Origin: Prevotella sp. UBA4217
Lineage (GTDB): Bacteria > Bacteroidota > Bacteroidia > Bacteroidales > Bacteroidaceae
DNA length: 64,000 bases
Assembly (NCBI GenBank): GCA_002379425.1
Contig: DFTH01000005.1
Span: forward strand, 90,537 to 154,536
Reading direction: 5' to 3'
Shown: one piece after another, positions 17,893-27,441 of the stretch
Layout: each line of letters opens with the position of its first letter
Position numbering within the stretch: the first letter of the stretch is position 1
The notes under the pieces: generated by a model
The model's database searches: none
What the model was told of the DNA's origin: nothing
Seen by the model: only the letters and a program-made list of their open reading frames with translations
Translations under genes and position numbers: made by a program

Positions 17893-19668
17893 TTACTTAC
17901 TCAGGTCAACTACAGGATGTATAGTCCAACCAATTGAAGAATAGTAGTCGGCATTGCTTGTACTATTATTAGCCGAGTTGCCTACCAGATTGGGATTTGC
18001 ATTTAGGATGCCCTGATAGATAGGAATGAACTCATGACCCTGAATCCAAGTATCGTATGAACTCTTACTGCATCCATCATATTCAACAGGATCCTTCGGT
18101 GTGAAGTCAATGACACCATCATTATAATTTGCCTTCGTCCAGAAATTAACGGCTGCATGCTCTTTAATCTGCTGCAGACGGTCTGCACTGTAGAAGAATC
18201 CCCAACGAATAAGGTCGAAGCCACGGCCAAATTCACAACCAAACTCCTTCGGGCGCTCCACGTTGGCAATCTGCTCGAACAGTTTATCCTTAGAATCGAA
18301 ATCGGCAAGTTTCAAATCATTGAGGTTAGCACGCCTGCGCACCTGGTTGATCCAGTCGATAGCCTGCTGTGTAGGACCATTAATCTCGTTCTCACACTCA
18401 GCAGCACGGAGCAGCACGTCGGAGTAACGCATCATGCGAAGATTGATACCACAGCGCAAACCAGTTACGACTGAAGAGTAGAGGCCAGTACGCATGTTTG
18501 TCCACTTAGCAATAGGCAGACCTCCATAGTTATTGTTTGTTACAACAAAATCGGCGGCAGTCATTGGAGCACCATAGCAGACATTACCATACTCAAAACC
18601 TTCCCACTCTGACTCGTAAGTACCAATCGTCCAATAGAGACGCGGGTCAAGGCTACCACTGGTAGTGCGCTCAGCCTTAAAGAGATTATAGAGCCAAGGA
18701 GAAGCAGAAAGGTCAGCCCAACCACCGAAGTCACCAGGTCCGAAGTTACTCTCAATAGCATGACCCTGGGTTGCATTAGCACTGGTGTTCACTGGTGTCC
18801 ACTCATCATCTGTACCCTGTGATCCATAGTCCAGGAACTGCACCTCATAAAGACTCTCCTCATTGTTCTCGTATGCGGGGCCCTCACGGAAGTTATCACC
18901 ATAGTTAGCCATCAGTTTATAGGTGCCATATTGTCCATTGATGATAGCCTTCAGCACGTCGAGCGCTTTCTGAAGATTCTCCCTGCTGGGGCGCATCATC
19001 AGTGCACGAGCATAGTAGCCTGCAGCAGCACCACAGGTTGCACGACCCTTAGCCCATTCACCGCCTAAATCACGACTTGGCAGGAGGGTCATTGCCTCTG
19101 ATAAGTCTTTTTCAACCTGGGCAAAAACTTCATCATAAGTACTATTTGTAGAATAAAGGGTTTCCAATGAAGAATAGTCACCATAGTTCAACATCAGAGT
19201 AGGATTCTGATAATAACCTGCCAAATTATAATAACTCAATCCGCGCATAAAGAGAGCCTGACCCTTGATTCGCTTCAATTGATCATTCAAGCCACTGTTA
19301 TCATCTTCAAACTTGGAAAGGATATAGTTACATACGTTAATCGTATAGTACCAGTCACGCCATACCCACTGGTTCATCTCGTTGTCAATAGGTGTGTTCA
19401 GATCGTCGTATGGCAGATACCATACCTGTGAGGAATTCCACACCTCATCGCCTCTACATACGTCGTAGTTGTAACCTACACGAGCGTATGTTCCTTCCAT
19501 GCGTGAGTGATTGTAGGCAGCAATAACCGTTTCCTCCAACTCATTAGGATTCTCTCCAAAAGTGCTCGCCGTCTGCTGATTGACGTTTACAACGTCCAGT
19601 TTGCTTTCACAGGACGTCAGCGCACCGAGACCCATCAAAAGGGCCATTGATATCTTATATAGTTTCAT
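17893..19668 (-). CDS. SusD/RagB-family outer-membrane lipoprotein
   Basis: The lid and ligand-binding partner of the preceding SusC porin. About 591 residues, starting MKLYKISMALLMGLGALTSC with a lipobox. Family features include the N-terminal helical TPR-like part (LKRIKGQALFMRGLSYYNLAGYY) and the C-terminal REFGCEFGRGFDLIRWG-type region that precedes the SusD end. An upstream ATG at 19713 overlaps the susC stop (TAATG) and would add 15 residues before the signal peptide. I chose 19668 because it starts directly at the signal peptide. The operon is susC-susD-lipoprotein on the minus strand. Substrate is most likely arabinan or another arabinose-containing glycan. Confidence 0.9.
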   Translation of the reverse strand: MKLYKISMALLMGLGALTSCESKLDVVNVNQQTASTFGENPNELEETVIAAYNHSRMEGTYARVGYNYDVCRGDEVWNSSQVWYLPYDDLNTPIDNEMNQWVWRDWYYTINVCNYILSKFEDDNSGLNDQLKRIKGQALFMRGLSYYNLAGYYQNPTLMLNYGDYSSLETLYSTNSTYDEVFAQVEKDLSEAMTLLPSRDLGGEWAKGRATCGAAAGYYARALMMRPSRENLQKALDVLKAIINGQYGTYKLMANYGDNFREGPAYENNEESLYEVQFLDYGSQGTDDEWTPVNTSANATQGHAIESNFGPGDFGGWADLSASPWLYNLFKAERTTSGSLDPRLYWTIGTYESEWEGFEYGNVCYGAPMTAADFVVTNNNYGGLPIAKWTNMRTGLYSSVVTGLRCGINLRMMRYSDVLLRAAECENEINGPTQQAIDWINQVRRRANLNDLKLADFDSKDKLFEQIANVERPKEFGCEFGRGFDLIRWGFFYSADRLQQIKEHAAVNFWTKANYNDGVIDFTPKDPVEYDGCSKSSYDTWIQGHEFIPIYQGILNANPNLVGNSANNSTSNADYYSSIGWTIHPVVDLSK

Positions 19669-19712
19669 AGAATTCTTCTGTTTTTTCAATTTGTTCATAT
19701 TTCTTATCCCCA

Positions 19713-22700
19713 TTAGAATGAGAAGAGAATACCTCCCATGAAGCTACGTGCACTGGGATAAGAACACCAGTTATAGCCAGGAGTGAATGTTCCACCAGCA
19801 TAGTCAACATTGTAACCCTTGTAGCCTGTGAACGTATAGAGGTTCTGGGCTGATACATAGATGCGGACACCAGTGACATAATTCTTGAAAATCTTATCGG
19901 GAACGTTGTAGCCTAACTCAACGTTGGCAATCTTCCAATAGGCAGCATTCTGAATCTTGCGGTCACTGAAAAGGTCATTCCAAGGCATCGTAGCGCTATT
20001 AGAATAATATGTACGGGGAACATTGGAAGTATAAGTGTCACCATTCCACTGGTTGGCACCAAGCAAGGCAACATCCTTATTGCCTGCACCGTAACTGGAG
20101 GTCAAGTTGTTGTAGATACCGTCGGATACATGATAATTAAGAGCACCGAAGGTAGAAATACTCAAGTCGAAGTTCTTGTACTCCAGATGTGCGCTCAGAC
20201 CGAAGTTAATCTTTGGCAGACCACCACCCAGGACGATACGGTCGTCTGTAGTAATGACTCCATCACCATTGACATCCTTATAGAGGCAGTCACCGACATT
20301 GGCACCAGACTGGAGAGCAACTGCATTGTGAGCATCAAGGTCTGCCTGTGTACGAGCAATGCCCTCATAAACATAGCCATAGAACTGACCGACCTCTTCA
20401 CCAACTTTCGTTATATAATCATTACCGCTAATATAAGACTCCGTTCCGAAGCCAAGTGAAGTCACCTTATTCTTCAGCGTGCTCAGGTTGGCACTGATCT
20501 GATGCTTCAGAGGATGATCATTGTTACGGTAGGTCACAGAGAACTCAAAACCGCTATTCTCCATAGAAGCAGCATTCATAGTGACCTGGTCATTGGAGAA
20601 GCCACCACTATTGGGAACAGGCACGTGCTCAAAGAGCAGGTCCTGAGACTTATTCTTATACCACTCAGCAGTGAACTCAATGCGGTTGTTGAAGAAAGCC
20701 AAATCAATACCGACGTTCATGGTCTTCTTCTTCTCCCAATACACATCCTCAACAACAAACTTCGCTGCGGCAGAACCAGTGACAGGCTGATTACCGAAAC
20801 TGTAGGTCATATTGTTACGAGCCATGGTCATCTCATAGACACCATCGGCAATATTCTCATTACCCAGTTCACCATAACTGGCGCGAACCTTGAACATGTT
20901 CACAATATTATGGTCGATGGGGAAGAACTTTTCCTTATCAAAACGCCAACCGATAGAGATTGAAGGGAATGTATCCCAGCGACGGTCTTTAGACAGGCGG
21001 GAACTACCATCACGACGTACAATCGCAGAAAGCAAGTACTTGCCGTCATAGTCGTAGTTCAGACGAGCGATATAGGAAGCCATCGTGTGCTTGTACTCGT
21101 ATGAGTCAGCATCCCTGGTAAGAGCATTCTGAATCTGCAAGTAATAAGGCTCTGTAAAGTTTACACCCCATGCTGACAGAGTGTTTGTGTTCTCCTGTTC
21201 AAAAGTCTGACCGACAACCAAATTAGCATGGTGTAAACCAAAAGTACCATCGTATGTCAATGTGTTCTCAATCAGGGCATCCGTATATTTGCGGTGAGCC
21301 TTGGTCAACTTTTCATTACTTTTGTCCAGATATACACGGTTACTCTGAATCCATGCTGAGATCCATGTCCTGTCATTTGCATGAGTAGCACTGTATGAAA
21401 GGTTAATCTTATAGGTCAACTTATGATTCTTGCTCTTGACACCAAGCATTTCTAACAAGTCAACATCAGCAGAGCCCGTGCCTACAAAACGGTCAACAAT
21501 TGTATTACGCTGGAAAAGATTGTTAACCAGCAACGGGTTGGCAGCAGAGATATCGCCATGTACAGTATCATAATATACACCATAGCCGTATGCATCATAA
21601 TTCCAGTTGCTAGCAGCACCTACTTTGTCGTCAAGTACCCAAGTACTAGGATCGTATGCCTTGATGGTTGGCTGCATAGACAAAGCACCGCCTAGCACAT
21701 TCCAACCTGTCATACCCCACAGACCCTGGACGTATTCCTGCGCATTGGAAACACCCATACCATCCTGACTAGAATGAGAATATACAAAACTGGTACGGAA
21801 CTTAACGAATTTCGTGTCCATCGTGTTGTTTACACGGGCGGTGAAACGCTCATAGTTAGGACCTGCACCCTCAAGCGTACCCTTCTGTTTGAAATAGTCA
21901 AGACCAATATTATAGGTATTGTGTGCACCACCACCACTCAGATTCACATTGTGGTTCTGGCGGATACCTGTCTTGAAGACCTCTTTAAACCAATCTGTAT
22001 TAGTGTTATCCTGGAATTTATAAACGCCATCGGAAACTTGGCTATAACCACCAGGGAGAGGAGTACCAGAATTAGCGCAAGCCTGCCCCAGATATGTACT
22101 ATACTGATCAGCATTCATCACATCATAGACACCACTGGGAATCTGGTCAACACCAAAGTAACCCTTATAGTCAACCTTCAAAGGCTGATCCTTCTTACCA
22201 CCCTTTGTTGTGATGATAACCACACCGTTAGCAGCACGAGAACCGTAGATGGCACCGGCAGAAGCATCCTTCAGCACCTGGATGGTCTCGATATCATTAG
22301 GAGAGAAGTCACGGATAGAAGTACCCATGGGCACACCATCAACTACATAAAGAGGAGCAGTGCTACCGAACGAACCGATACCACGGATACGAACAGCAGG
22401 ATCGGCACCAGGCTGACCGTCGGAGGTAATCTGCACACCTGCTACCTTACCTTCCAGCATCGTGGAGATGTTAGAATTTGACACGCGCTTCAGTTCATCA
22501 GCGTTCACAATAGACACAGAACCTGTCAGGTCGGCCTTCTTCTGAACACCATAACCCACGACAACAACCTGATCAAGCATCATGGCGTCGCTCTCCATCT
22601 GGATCTGCTCGATAATGGCACGACCACGGATGGCAATCTCACGGTCCTTGTAACCCACGTAACTAATCACGAGTGTACCATTGGCGGGAGCGTCGATCGT

Positions 22701-22916
22701 GAAGTTACCGTCGAAGTCAGTGATAACACCCGTCTGGGCATTCTTCAACTTGACAGTAGCACCAATCAGCGCTTCTCCATCCTGATCCACAACCTGACCA
22801 GAGACCTTGATGGTCTGGCCCTGCTGCACAGATGCATTCACGGTCGTCGGGCAGAACGTGAGCCCGCCCAGTGTTCCCATGAACAGCATCGCAGAGAATA
22901 ATACTTGTTTTCTCAT
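19713..22916 (-). CDS. SusC/RagA-family TonB-dependent transporter
   Basis: A 1067-residue outer-membrane beta-barrel that imports oligosaccharides with energy from TonB. After the signal peptide comes a carboxypeptidase-regulatory-like domain (IKVSGQVVDQDGEALIGATV...GYKDREI, about residues 35-115), then the plug domain with DQVVVVGYGVQKKADLTGSV and the ASAGAIYGSRAANGVVIITTK signature of SusC proteins. The barrel ends with the aromatic C-terminal Phe expected of outer-membrane barrels (GGILFSF). Its promoter region carries a 21-bp-spaced direct repeat that is a candidate site for the AraC-type regulator encoded upstream. Specificity is inferred from the three GH43 genes nearby. Confidence 0.93.
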   Translation of the reverse strand: MRKQVLFSAMLFMGTLGGLTFCPTTVNASVQQGQTIKVSGQVVDQDGEALIGATVKLKNAQTGVITDFDGNFTIDAPANGTLVISYVGYKDREIAIRGRAIIEQIQMESDAMMLDQVVVVGYGVQKKADLTGSVSIVNADELKRVSNSNISTMLEGKVAGVQITSDGQPGADPAVRIRGIGSFGSTAPLYVVDGVPMGTSIRDFSPNDIETIQVLKDASAGAIYGSRAANGVVIITTKGGKKDQPLKVDYKGYFGVDQIPSGVYDVMNADQYSTYLGQACANSGTPLPGGYSQVSDGVYKFQDNTNTDWFKEVFKTGIRQNHNVNLSGGGAHNTYNIGLDYFKQKGTLEGAGPNYERFTARVNNTMDTKFVKFRTSFVYSHSSQDGMGVSNAQEYVQGLWGMTGWNVLGGALSMQPTIKAYDPSTWVLDDKVGAASNWNYDAYGYGVYYDTVHGDISAANPLLVNNLFQRNTIVDRFVGTGSADVDLLEMLGVKSKNHKLTYKINLSYSATHANDRTWISAWIQSNRVYLDKSNEKLTKAHRKYTDALIENTLTYDGTFGLHHANLVVGQTFEQENTNTLSAWGVNFTEPYYLQIQNALTRDADSYEYKHTMASYIARLNYDYDGKYLLSAIVRRDGSSRLSKDRRWDTFPSISIGWRFDKEKFFPIDHNIVNMFKVRASYGELGNENIADGVYEMTMARNNMTYSFGNQPVTGSAAAKFVVEDVYWEKKKTMNVGIDLAFFNNRIEFTAEWYKNKSQDLLFEHVPVPNSGGFSNDQVTMNAASMENSGFEFSVTYRNNDHPLKHQISANLSTLKNKVTSLGFGTESYISGNDYITKVGEEVGQFYGYVYEGIARTQADLDAHNAVALQSGANVGDCLYKDVNGDGVITTDDRIVLGGGLPKINFGLSAHLEYKNFDLSISTFGALNYHVSDGIYNNLTSSYGAGNKDVALLGANQWNGDTYTSNVPRTYYSNSATMPWNDLFSDRKIQNAAYWKIANVELGYNVPDKIFKNYVTGVRIYVSAQNLYTFTGYKGYNVDYAGGTFTPGYNWCSYPSARSFMGGILFSF

Positions 22917-22969
22917 TGTTAATTGGTTTTAGTTTTAGAAAATGTTTATTATATTAGTGAAATTTTGCG

Positions 22970-23031
22970 CAAAATTAATAAATAATAATAGTAATAGGGT
23001 GGACAATACGATTTATTAGGTGGACAAAACG
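22970..23031 (-). promoter_or_regulatory. susC promoter with 21-bp-period direct repeat operator
   Basis: TAATTTTG (complement of 22970-22977) is a Bacteroidetes -7 box. GGTGGACAATACG (22998-23010) and GGTGGACAAAACG (23019-23031) differ at one base and repeat every 21 bp, two helical turns. The nearer copy sits where the -33 element would be. The spacing suits an AraC-type dimer. Confidence 0.65.
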
Positions 23032-23062
23032 CATTTCTCGCTAACTATAGCGTATTTTACAC

Positions 23063-23103
23063 CTCTTGAGGTATATCAAGACCTACTCTTGAGGTATGTC
23101 AAG
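23063..23103. repeat. Tandem 18-bp repeat at the 3' end of the regulator gene
   Basis: Copies at 23063-23080 and 23086-23103 match at 17 of 18 positions. One encodes the last codons of the regulator and the other lies just past its stop. Each contains CTTGA-N6-TCAAG as an imperfect dyad. Confidence 0.7.
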
Positions 23104-26052
23104 AAGTTCCTTGTTACTTTGATAAGTACTTGGGCTCACTCCGAACATCTTGGTGAAACAGCGTGTGAAGTATTTCGGATCGTTGAACCCCACAGCGTAT
23201 GCCACCTCCGTCACATTGCGGTTGCCGGTCTTGGCAGTTAGTAGTTCTTTGGCCATATTCAGGCGATAGTTGCGGATAAACTGTCCGGCAGGCACTCCCA
23301 CCTCCGCATTCAGATGCTTACTGGCCACCGTGCGGCTCATGCCCAGGGCGTCGCAGAATTCCTGCACGCCAAAGTCTGCATCCATATAGTGCTGTTCCAT
23401 GATATCCATGACGCGCTCCATGAACGGACGGGTCGCCTTCATCACCTCCTCCTTGTCGGCTTCCACGCTCTTCGTCACACTAACCTTGTAGCGCTGCTGG
23501 TTGTCGAGGATGTTCTGGATACGCGTCTGAAGTTGGCGGGGATCCTCCGACTCCTCCAGCACCTTCCGGATAGGATTGAGTAATTGTTCGGCCTCAATGC
23601 GCTTCAGACGGGCCACCCACCTATTATATATATATATGACGAGTACCACGAAGAGTATGCTCAGCAATAGCCTGAACCACCAACTCTTCCAGAATGGCGG
23701 GACGACAACGATGTCGATGGAGGCTATGTCGGAATAATCGGCAGAGAGGGTGGAAATATACCTCACCTCAAAGGTATATCGGCCCGCCGGCAATGCACTG
23801 TAACGCACGGAGTGCTCTCCAAGTTTAAGCGGTGTCCATTCATCGTCGAGGCCTTTCATCCTATAACTGAACATGACGCGGTCTTCATTGCCATAGTCCA
23901 AGGCAGAGAAGGCTATCGTGAAGGAACGGTTGCTCTCACGCATCTGGATGGTTGACGCTATGGAAATATCTTCTGACAGGTAATCGCTGCCTGAGGCAAC
24001 ATCCTGGTTATCGATAGTCAGATGGGTGAACACGAGTTTCCCGTAGGGCTTGGACTCCGTATTCTCGCCCAGCACCTCTGTCAGACCGCCTTCACTGCCC
24101 AGGTAGATGATGCCTTCATCATCCGAAATGGCTGAGTTCCAGTAGAAATGGTGATCCACCAGACCTTCATCATTGAAATAGTTGGAGAAGATGTGTGATT
24201 TCGGGTCATATACCGAGAGACCGTTCTGGGTAGTGATCCACAGATGGCCGTTCGGATCCTCGACAATGCCCTTGACGCTGCCAAAGGCTAACCCGTCTTC
24301 GACAGATAATGCCTCGAAGCGCCGGCTACCGTCTTTCCCATCTTTGACAAGCCTGTAAATGCCATAGCCATTGCTGCCCAGCCAGAGCGTACCGTCGCGG
24401 GTCTGGCAAAACGAGGAGATCTTATCTACGATACGCGAACCTGGCTCATCCAGTTTATGGGAGATGCCCTCTGTCTTGAATGGCCTGCGTCCCTGTCGCC
24501 CTGAGTTCAGGTCAACCAGTCGCAAGCCCTCCATACAGCCCATCCACAAGATGCCATCACGGTCAACGATGGCTCCGATACAGCCTGTGACACTGCGGCA
24601 ACCCTCAAACGGCTCTTCTATCTTCTGGGTCTTATAGTCATAATAGTACAGTCCGGCATTACTACCTATCCACAGTCCGTCATTGATCGTATCGTTGGCT
24701 AAGGCTCCCACGAAACTGGTGCGTATGCCATAGTCTCTGGGCAGTTCAATACGTGAGATATTCTGGGGATTCCCCTTGTCGGTCACACATACGCCACCTC
24801 CCCAGGTGCCTATCCATAATCGCCCATGGTGGTCCGCTACGAGGGCTGAGACACTATTATGCGACAAACCGGAATTAGATGTCGTAAAATGGATGAACTC
24901 ACTCGCGCCCTTCTCTCTCAGGTTGAGACCTCCCTCCACCGTTCCCACCCAGAGGCGGCCATCGGGTTCGGCATACATGGCATTGACGGGATTAGGCGAG
25001 AGAGAACGGGGATCGGCAGTGTGGACAGAGTTACGCAGCAGCAGCCTACGAGGGCTCAGGCAGGCGATTCCGCCAGACTCTGTACATATCCAGATATGTC
25101 CATGATAGATACGGATACTATGTATGAAATCGCTCTTCAACGGCAGGTTGCTCTCCGTATTCCAAACGGTAAAACGATCTGCCTTGTCGTCGTAGATATT
25201 AATGCCAGACAGTGAGCCTACCAAGAGTTGGTTGTCGGGCGTCACTGCCAGACTGGACAGGAAGACGTGCGACAGGGATCCCGGCAGACTGGAGTGATGA
25301 TACTCGTCGAGCCTCTGCTGATAGGGATCATAACGAAAAAGGCCCATATTGGTCGTGATCCATATCACATTATTACGCTTGAGGATATCGGTAATATAAT
25401 AGTTCTGCAAGGGCTTGAGAAGGGCGGATATCTCCTCTCGCACCAGTTTCCCGTTCCTCTCAGTCAGCCTGTAAAGACCACCGTCGATGCCAATCCATGG
25501 CTTTCCGTTGCCTTCTATGTCACTGATGGCCATGTCGAGCATGCGCCAAGGGTGGGGATAGGCACATATCTTGTCTATCTCGCCGTCGTCCCTGAAGGTG
25601 ATCAGGCTGACCTGCTGATTATTGATGATCCAGATCCTTCCAAGGGCATCGCGATAGCATCGGATAGAGGGCTGAACGAGAAGTTTCTGCAGTTCCGGAT
25701 GATCAGGGACGACCGAACTCATCGTCCTCAGGTCGATGATATCGATACCCTCGTCGAACGCCACCCACAGCCGACGGAAATCATCCTCCGTGATGCTCCT
25801 GCAAGACTTGCTGTTCAGGTCGAGCCGAGGTTCCATTACGCCATAGCCATCGTATCGCACCAATCCACCCCCAAAAGTGGATATCCAGAGGAAACCGCTC
25901 GAATCTTCAAAGATATCGCTGATATTATTATGAGGCAAGCCATTGCTCAGGTCCAGATACGACACGTTGTAGCGCTCCGTCAGGACGTTCTCCTCCCCAG
26001 CGGAGCAGGGCAAAGGAACCAGAAGAAGAAAAAGGAAGACAAAAAGAGCCAT
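23083..26052 (-). CDS. HTCS-like membrane sensor with AraC HTH but no kinase or receiver
   Basis: A 989-residue regulator. After the signal sequence, residues ~30-690 hold two-component-regulator propeller repeats (GFLWISTFGGGLVRYDG, GRLWVGTVEGGLN and similar), followed by a Y_Y_Y domain (~700-785), a single membrane helix (~790-811, WWFRLLLSILFVVLVIYIY) and a ~75-residue cytoplasmic linker. An AraC-family DNA-binding domain follows (about 890-980, MSRTVASKHLN... YAVGFNDPKYFTRCFTKMFGVSP). Classical hybrid two-component systems of Bacteroides have HisKA, HATPase and receiver domains between the membrane helix and HTH; here they are absent. It probably senses a periplasmic oligosaccharide and activates the adjacent susC operon. 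The gene lies 14 bp after the MFS transporter gene, so it may be transcribed from the lacI promoter. Confidence 0.88.
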   Translation of the reverse strand: MALFVFLFLLLVPLPCSAGEENVLTERYNVSYLDLSNGLPHNNISDIFEDSSGFLWISTFGGGLVRYDGYGVMEPRLDLNSKSCRSITEDDFRRLWVAFDEGIDIIDLRTMSSVVPDHPELQKLLVQPSIRCYRDALGRIWIINNQQVSLITFRDDGEIDKICAYPHPWRMLDMAISDIEGNGKPWIGIDGGLYRLTERNGKLVREEISALLKPLQNYYITDILKRNNVIWITTNMGLFRYDPYQQRLDEYHHSSLPGSLSHVFLSSLAVTPDNQLLVGSLSGINIYDDKADRFTVWNTESNLPLKSDFIHSIRIYHGHIWICTESGGIACLSPRRLLLRNSVHTADPRSLSPNPVNAMYAEPDGRLWVGTVEGGLNLREKGASEFIHFTTSNSGLSHNSVSALVADHHGRLWIGTWGGGVCVTDKGNPQNISRIELPRDYGIRTSFVGALANDTINDGLWIGSNAGLYYYDYKTQKIEEPFEGCRSVTGCIGAIVDRDGILWMGCMEGLRLVDLNSGRQGRRPFKTEGISHKLDEPGSRIVDKISSFCQTRDGTLWLGSNGYGIYRLVKDGKDGSRRFEALSVEDGLAFGSVKGIVEDPNGHLWITTQNGLSVYDPKSHIFSNYFNDEGLVDHHFYWNSAISDDEGIIYLGSEGGLTEVLGENTESKPYGKLVFTHLTIDNQDVASGSDYLSEDISIASTIQMRESNRSFTIAFSALDYGNEDRVMFSYRMKGLDDEWTPLKLGEHSVRYSALPAGRYTFEVRYISTLSADYSDIASIDIVVVPPFWKSWWFRLLLSILFVVLVIYIYNRWVARLKRIEAEQLLNPIRKVLEESEDPRQLQTRIQNILDNQQRYKVSVTKSVEADKEEVMKATRPFMERVMDIMEQHYMDADFGVQEFCDALGMSRTVASKHLNAEVGVPAGQFIRNYRLNMAKELLTAKTGNRNVTEVAYAVGFNDPKYFTRCFTKMFGVSPSTYQSNKELLDIPQE

Positions 26053-26066
26053 CTATCTCCTATTAA

Positions 26067-27389
26067 CTACTTCTTTTCTCTAATCACAAACACACAGGCA
26101 GAGGCAATCAGGAAACTGACTCCGGCCACGACCATCATCGACGACTGATGGCTGCCCACCAAAGACAAGATCACACCGCCCAGAAGGGCTGCAACGATCT
26201 GAGGAATGCATATCGTGCCGTTGAACAAGCCAAGGTAGGCACCCATGTGACCGTAGCCTTGCAAGGCGTTGGTAACGAAGGTGAACGGCATGGCGAGCAT
26301 CGCCGCCCAGGCACAACCGATCAGCAGGAACGGGATGAACTGCAGGTACTGGTCATGGATATAGGGCACGAGGATGAAGCCGACAGCACCAATCAGCAGG
26401 CTGACAGAATAGGCCATCTTCGTGTTCTTGAACTGTGGGAGCAGGGCTGCCCATATAACGGAGCCAACGGCCTGTACGGCAAATAGGATGCCCACCCAGT
26501 TGCCTGCTTCCTGGAAAGCCTCGCTGGCTGGGTCGGTCGTATCCCAGACCACCTCGGCAATGGCGCCGGTGGTATAGTTCCACATGTAAAGCATGGCGGC
26601 CCAGGAGAAGAACTGCACGAGTCCAACTTTCCAGAATGTAGAAGGGGCGTTCTTCAGGAGAGTGATCCAGTTGCCTGAGGACTCGGAAGACTCTGAGGTC
26701 TCGGAGAGTCCATTATACTCCGCATACTCCTTCGGCGGCCACTCCTTCACCTTCATCGTAGTGTAGATGACACAGAGTATCAGGATGGCAGCCCCGATAT
26801 AGAACGACCAAATGACGCTGTCGGGTACCACCCCCTTCTCCGCCACGTTGCTGATGCCAATAAAGGTGAACACAAAAGGAAACACAAAGCCCAGCACTGA
26901 TCCAGAGTTGCAGAGGAACGACTGGATGGAGTAGGCCTTGGCCTTCTGTTTCTCATTCACCATGTCGCCCACCAGCATCTTGAAAGGCTGCATCGCCATG
27001 TTGATGCTCGTGTCGAGGAACATCAGGGCTATCAGTCCGAACATCATCGCGGCACTCACCGTCAGGCCGAGCGAACCGGAGTTGGGCAACAGGCACATCA
27101 CCAGCACAGCGACGGCTGCACCAACAAACAGATAGGGAATGCGACGGCCGAAGCGCGTCCACGTCTTGTCGCTGAGGGTCCCTACAATCGGTTGCACAAG
27201 GATACCCATCAGCGGTGGCAGGATCCAGAAATAACTCAGGTTATGCGGATCAGCACCAAGGGTAGCGAATATCCTGGAGATGTTCGCACTTTGCAGGGCG
27301 TATGCAATCTGCACCCCGAAGAACCCGAAACTCAGGTTCCACAATTTCCAAAATGATAAGTCTGGCTTTGTCTTTAATTCATAATTCAT
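26067..27389 (-). CDS. MFS sugar transporter, SLC45/sucrose-maltose-like
   Basis: A 440-residue inner-membrane protein with about 12 hydrophobic segments. The loop after the second helix pair reads GTLSDKTWTRFGRRIPYLFVG, the RxGRR motif typical of the glycoside-pentoside-hexuronide and SLC45-type sucrose/maltose carriers. It most likely brings maltose or maltodextrin into the cytoplasm after periplasmic digestion. It is encoded directly downstream of the LacI-type regulator on the same strand, opposite a starch-type SusC-F operon. The start codon lies in an ATGAATT heptamer array. A seven-base shift within the array gives an out-of-frame ATG at 27382. Confidence 0.85.
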   Translation of the reverse strand: MNYELKTKPDLSFWKLWNLSFGFFGVQIAYALQSANISRIFATLGADPHNLSYFWILPPLMGILVQPIVGTLSDKTWTRFGRRIPYLFVGAAVAVLVMCLLPNSGSLGLTVSAAMMFGLIALMFLDTSINMAMQPFKMLVGDMVNEKQKAKAYSIQSFLCNSGSVLGFVFPFVFTFIGISNVAEKGVVPDSVIWSFYIGAAILILCVIYTTMKVKEWPPKEYAEYNGLSETSESSESSGNWITLLKNAPSTFWKVGLVQFFSWAAMLYMWNYTTGAIAEVVWDTTDPASEAFQEAGNWVGILFAVQAVGSVIWAALLPQFKNTKMAYSVSLLIGAVGFILVPYIHDQYLQFIPFLLIGCAWAAMLAMPFTFVTNALQGYGHMGAYLGLFNGTICIPQIVAALLGGVILSLVGSHQSSMMVVAGVSFLIASACVFVIREKK

Positions 27390-27412
27390 AATTCACAATT
27401 CATAATTATGGT
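27376..27412. repeat. ATGAATT-type heptamer array at the MFS start codon
   Basis: Four to five imperfect copies of a 7-bp unit (AATTCAT on the plus strand). One copy provides the start codon of the transporter gene. Confidence 0.75.
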
Positions 27413-27441
27413 TTTACATTCTTAGTCGCTTGAATGAGAAA

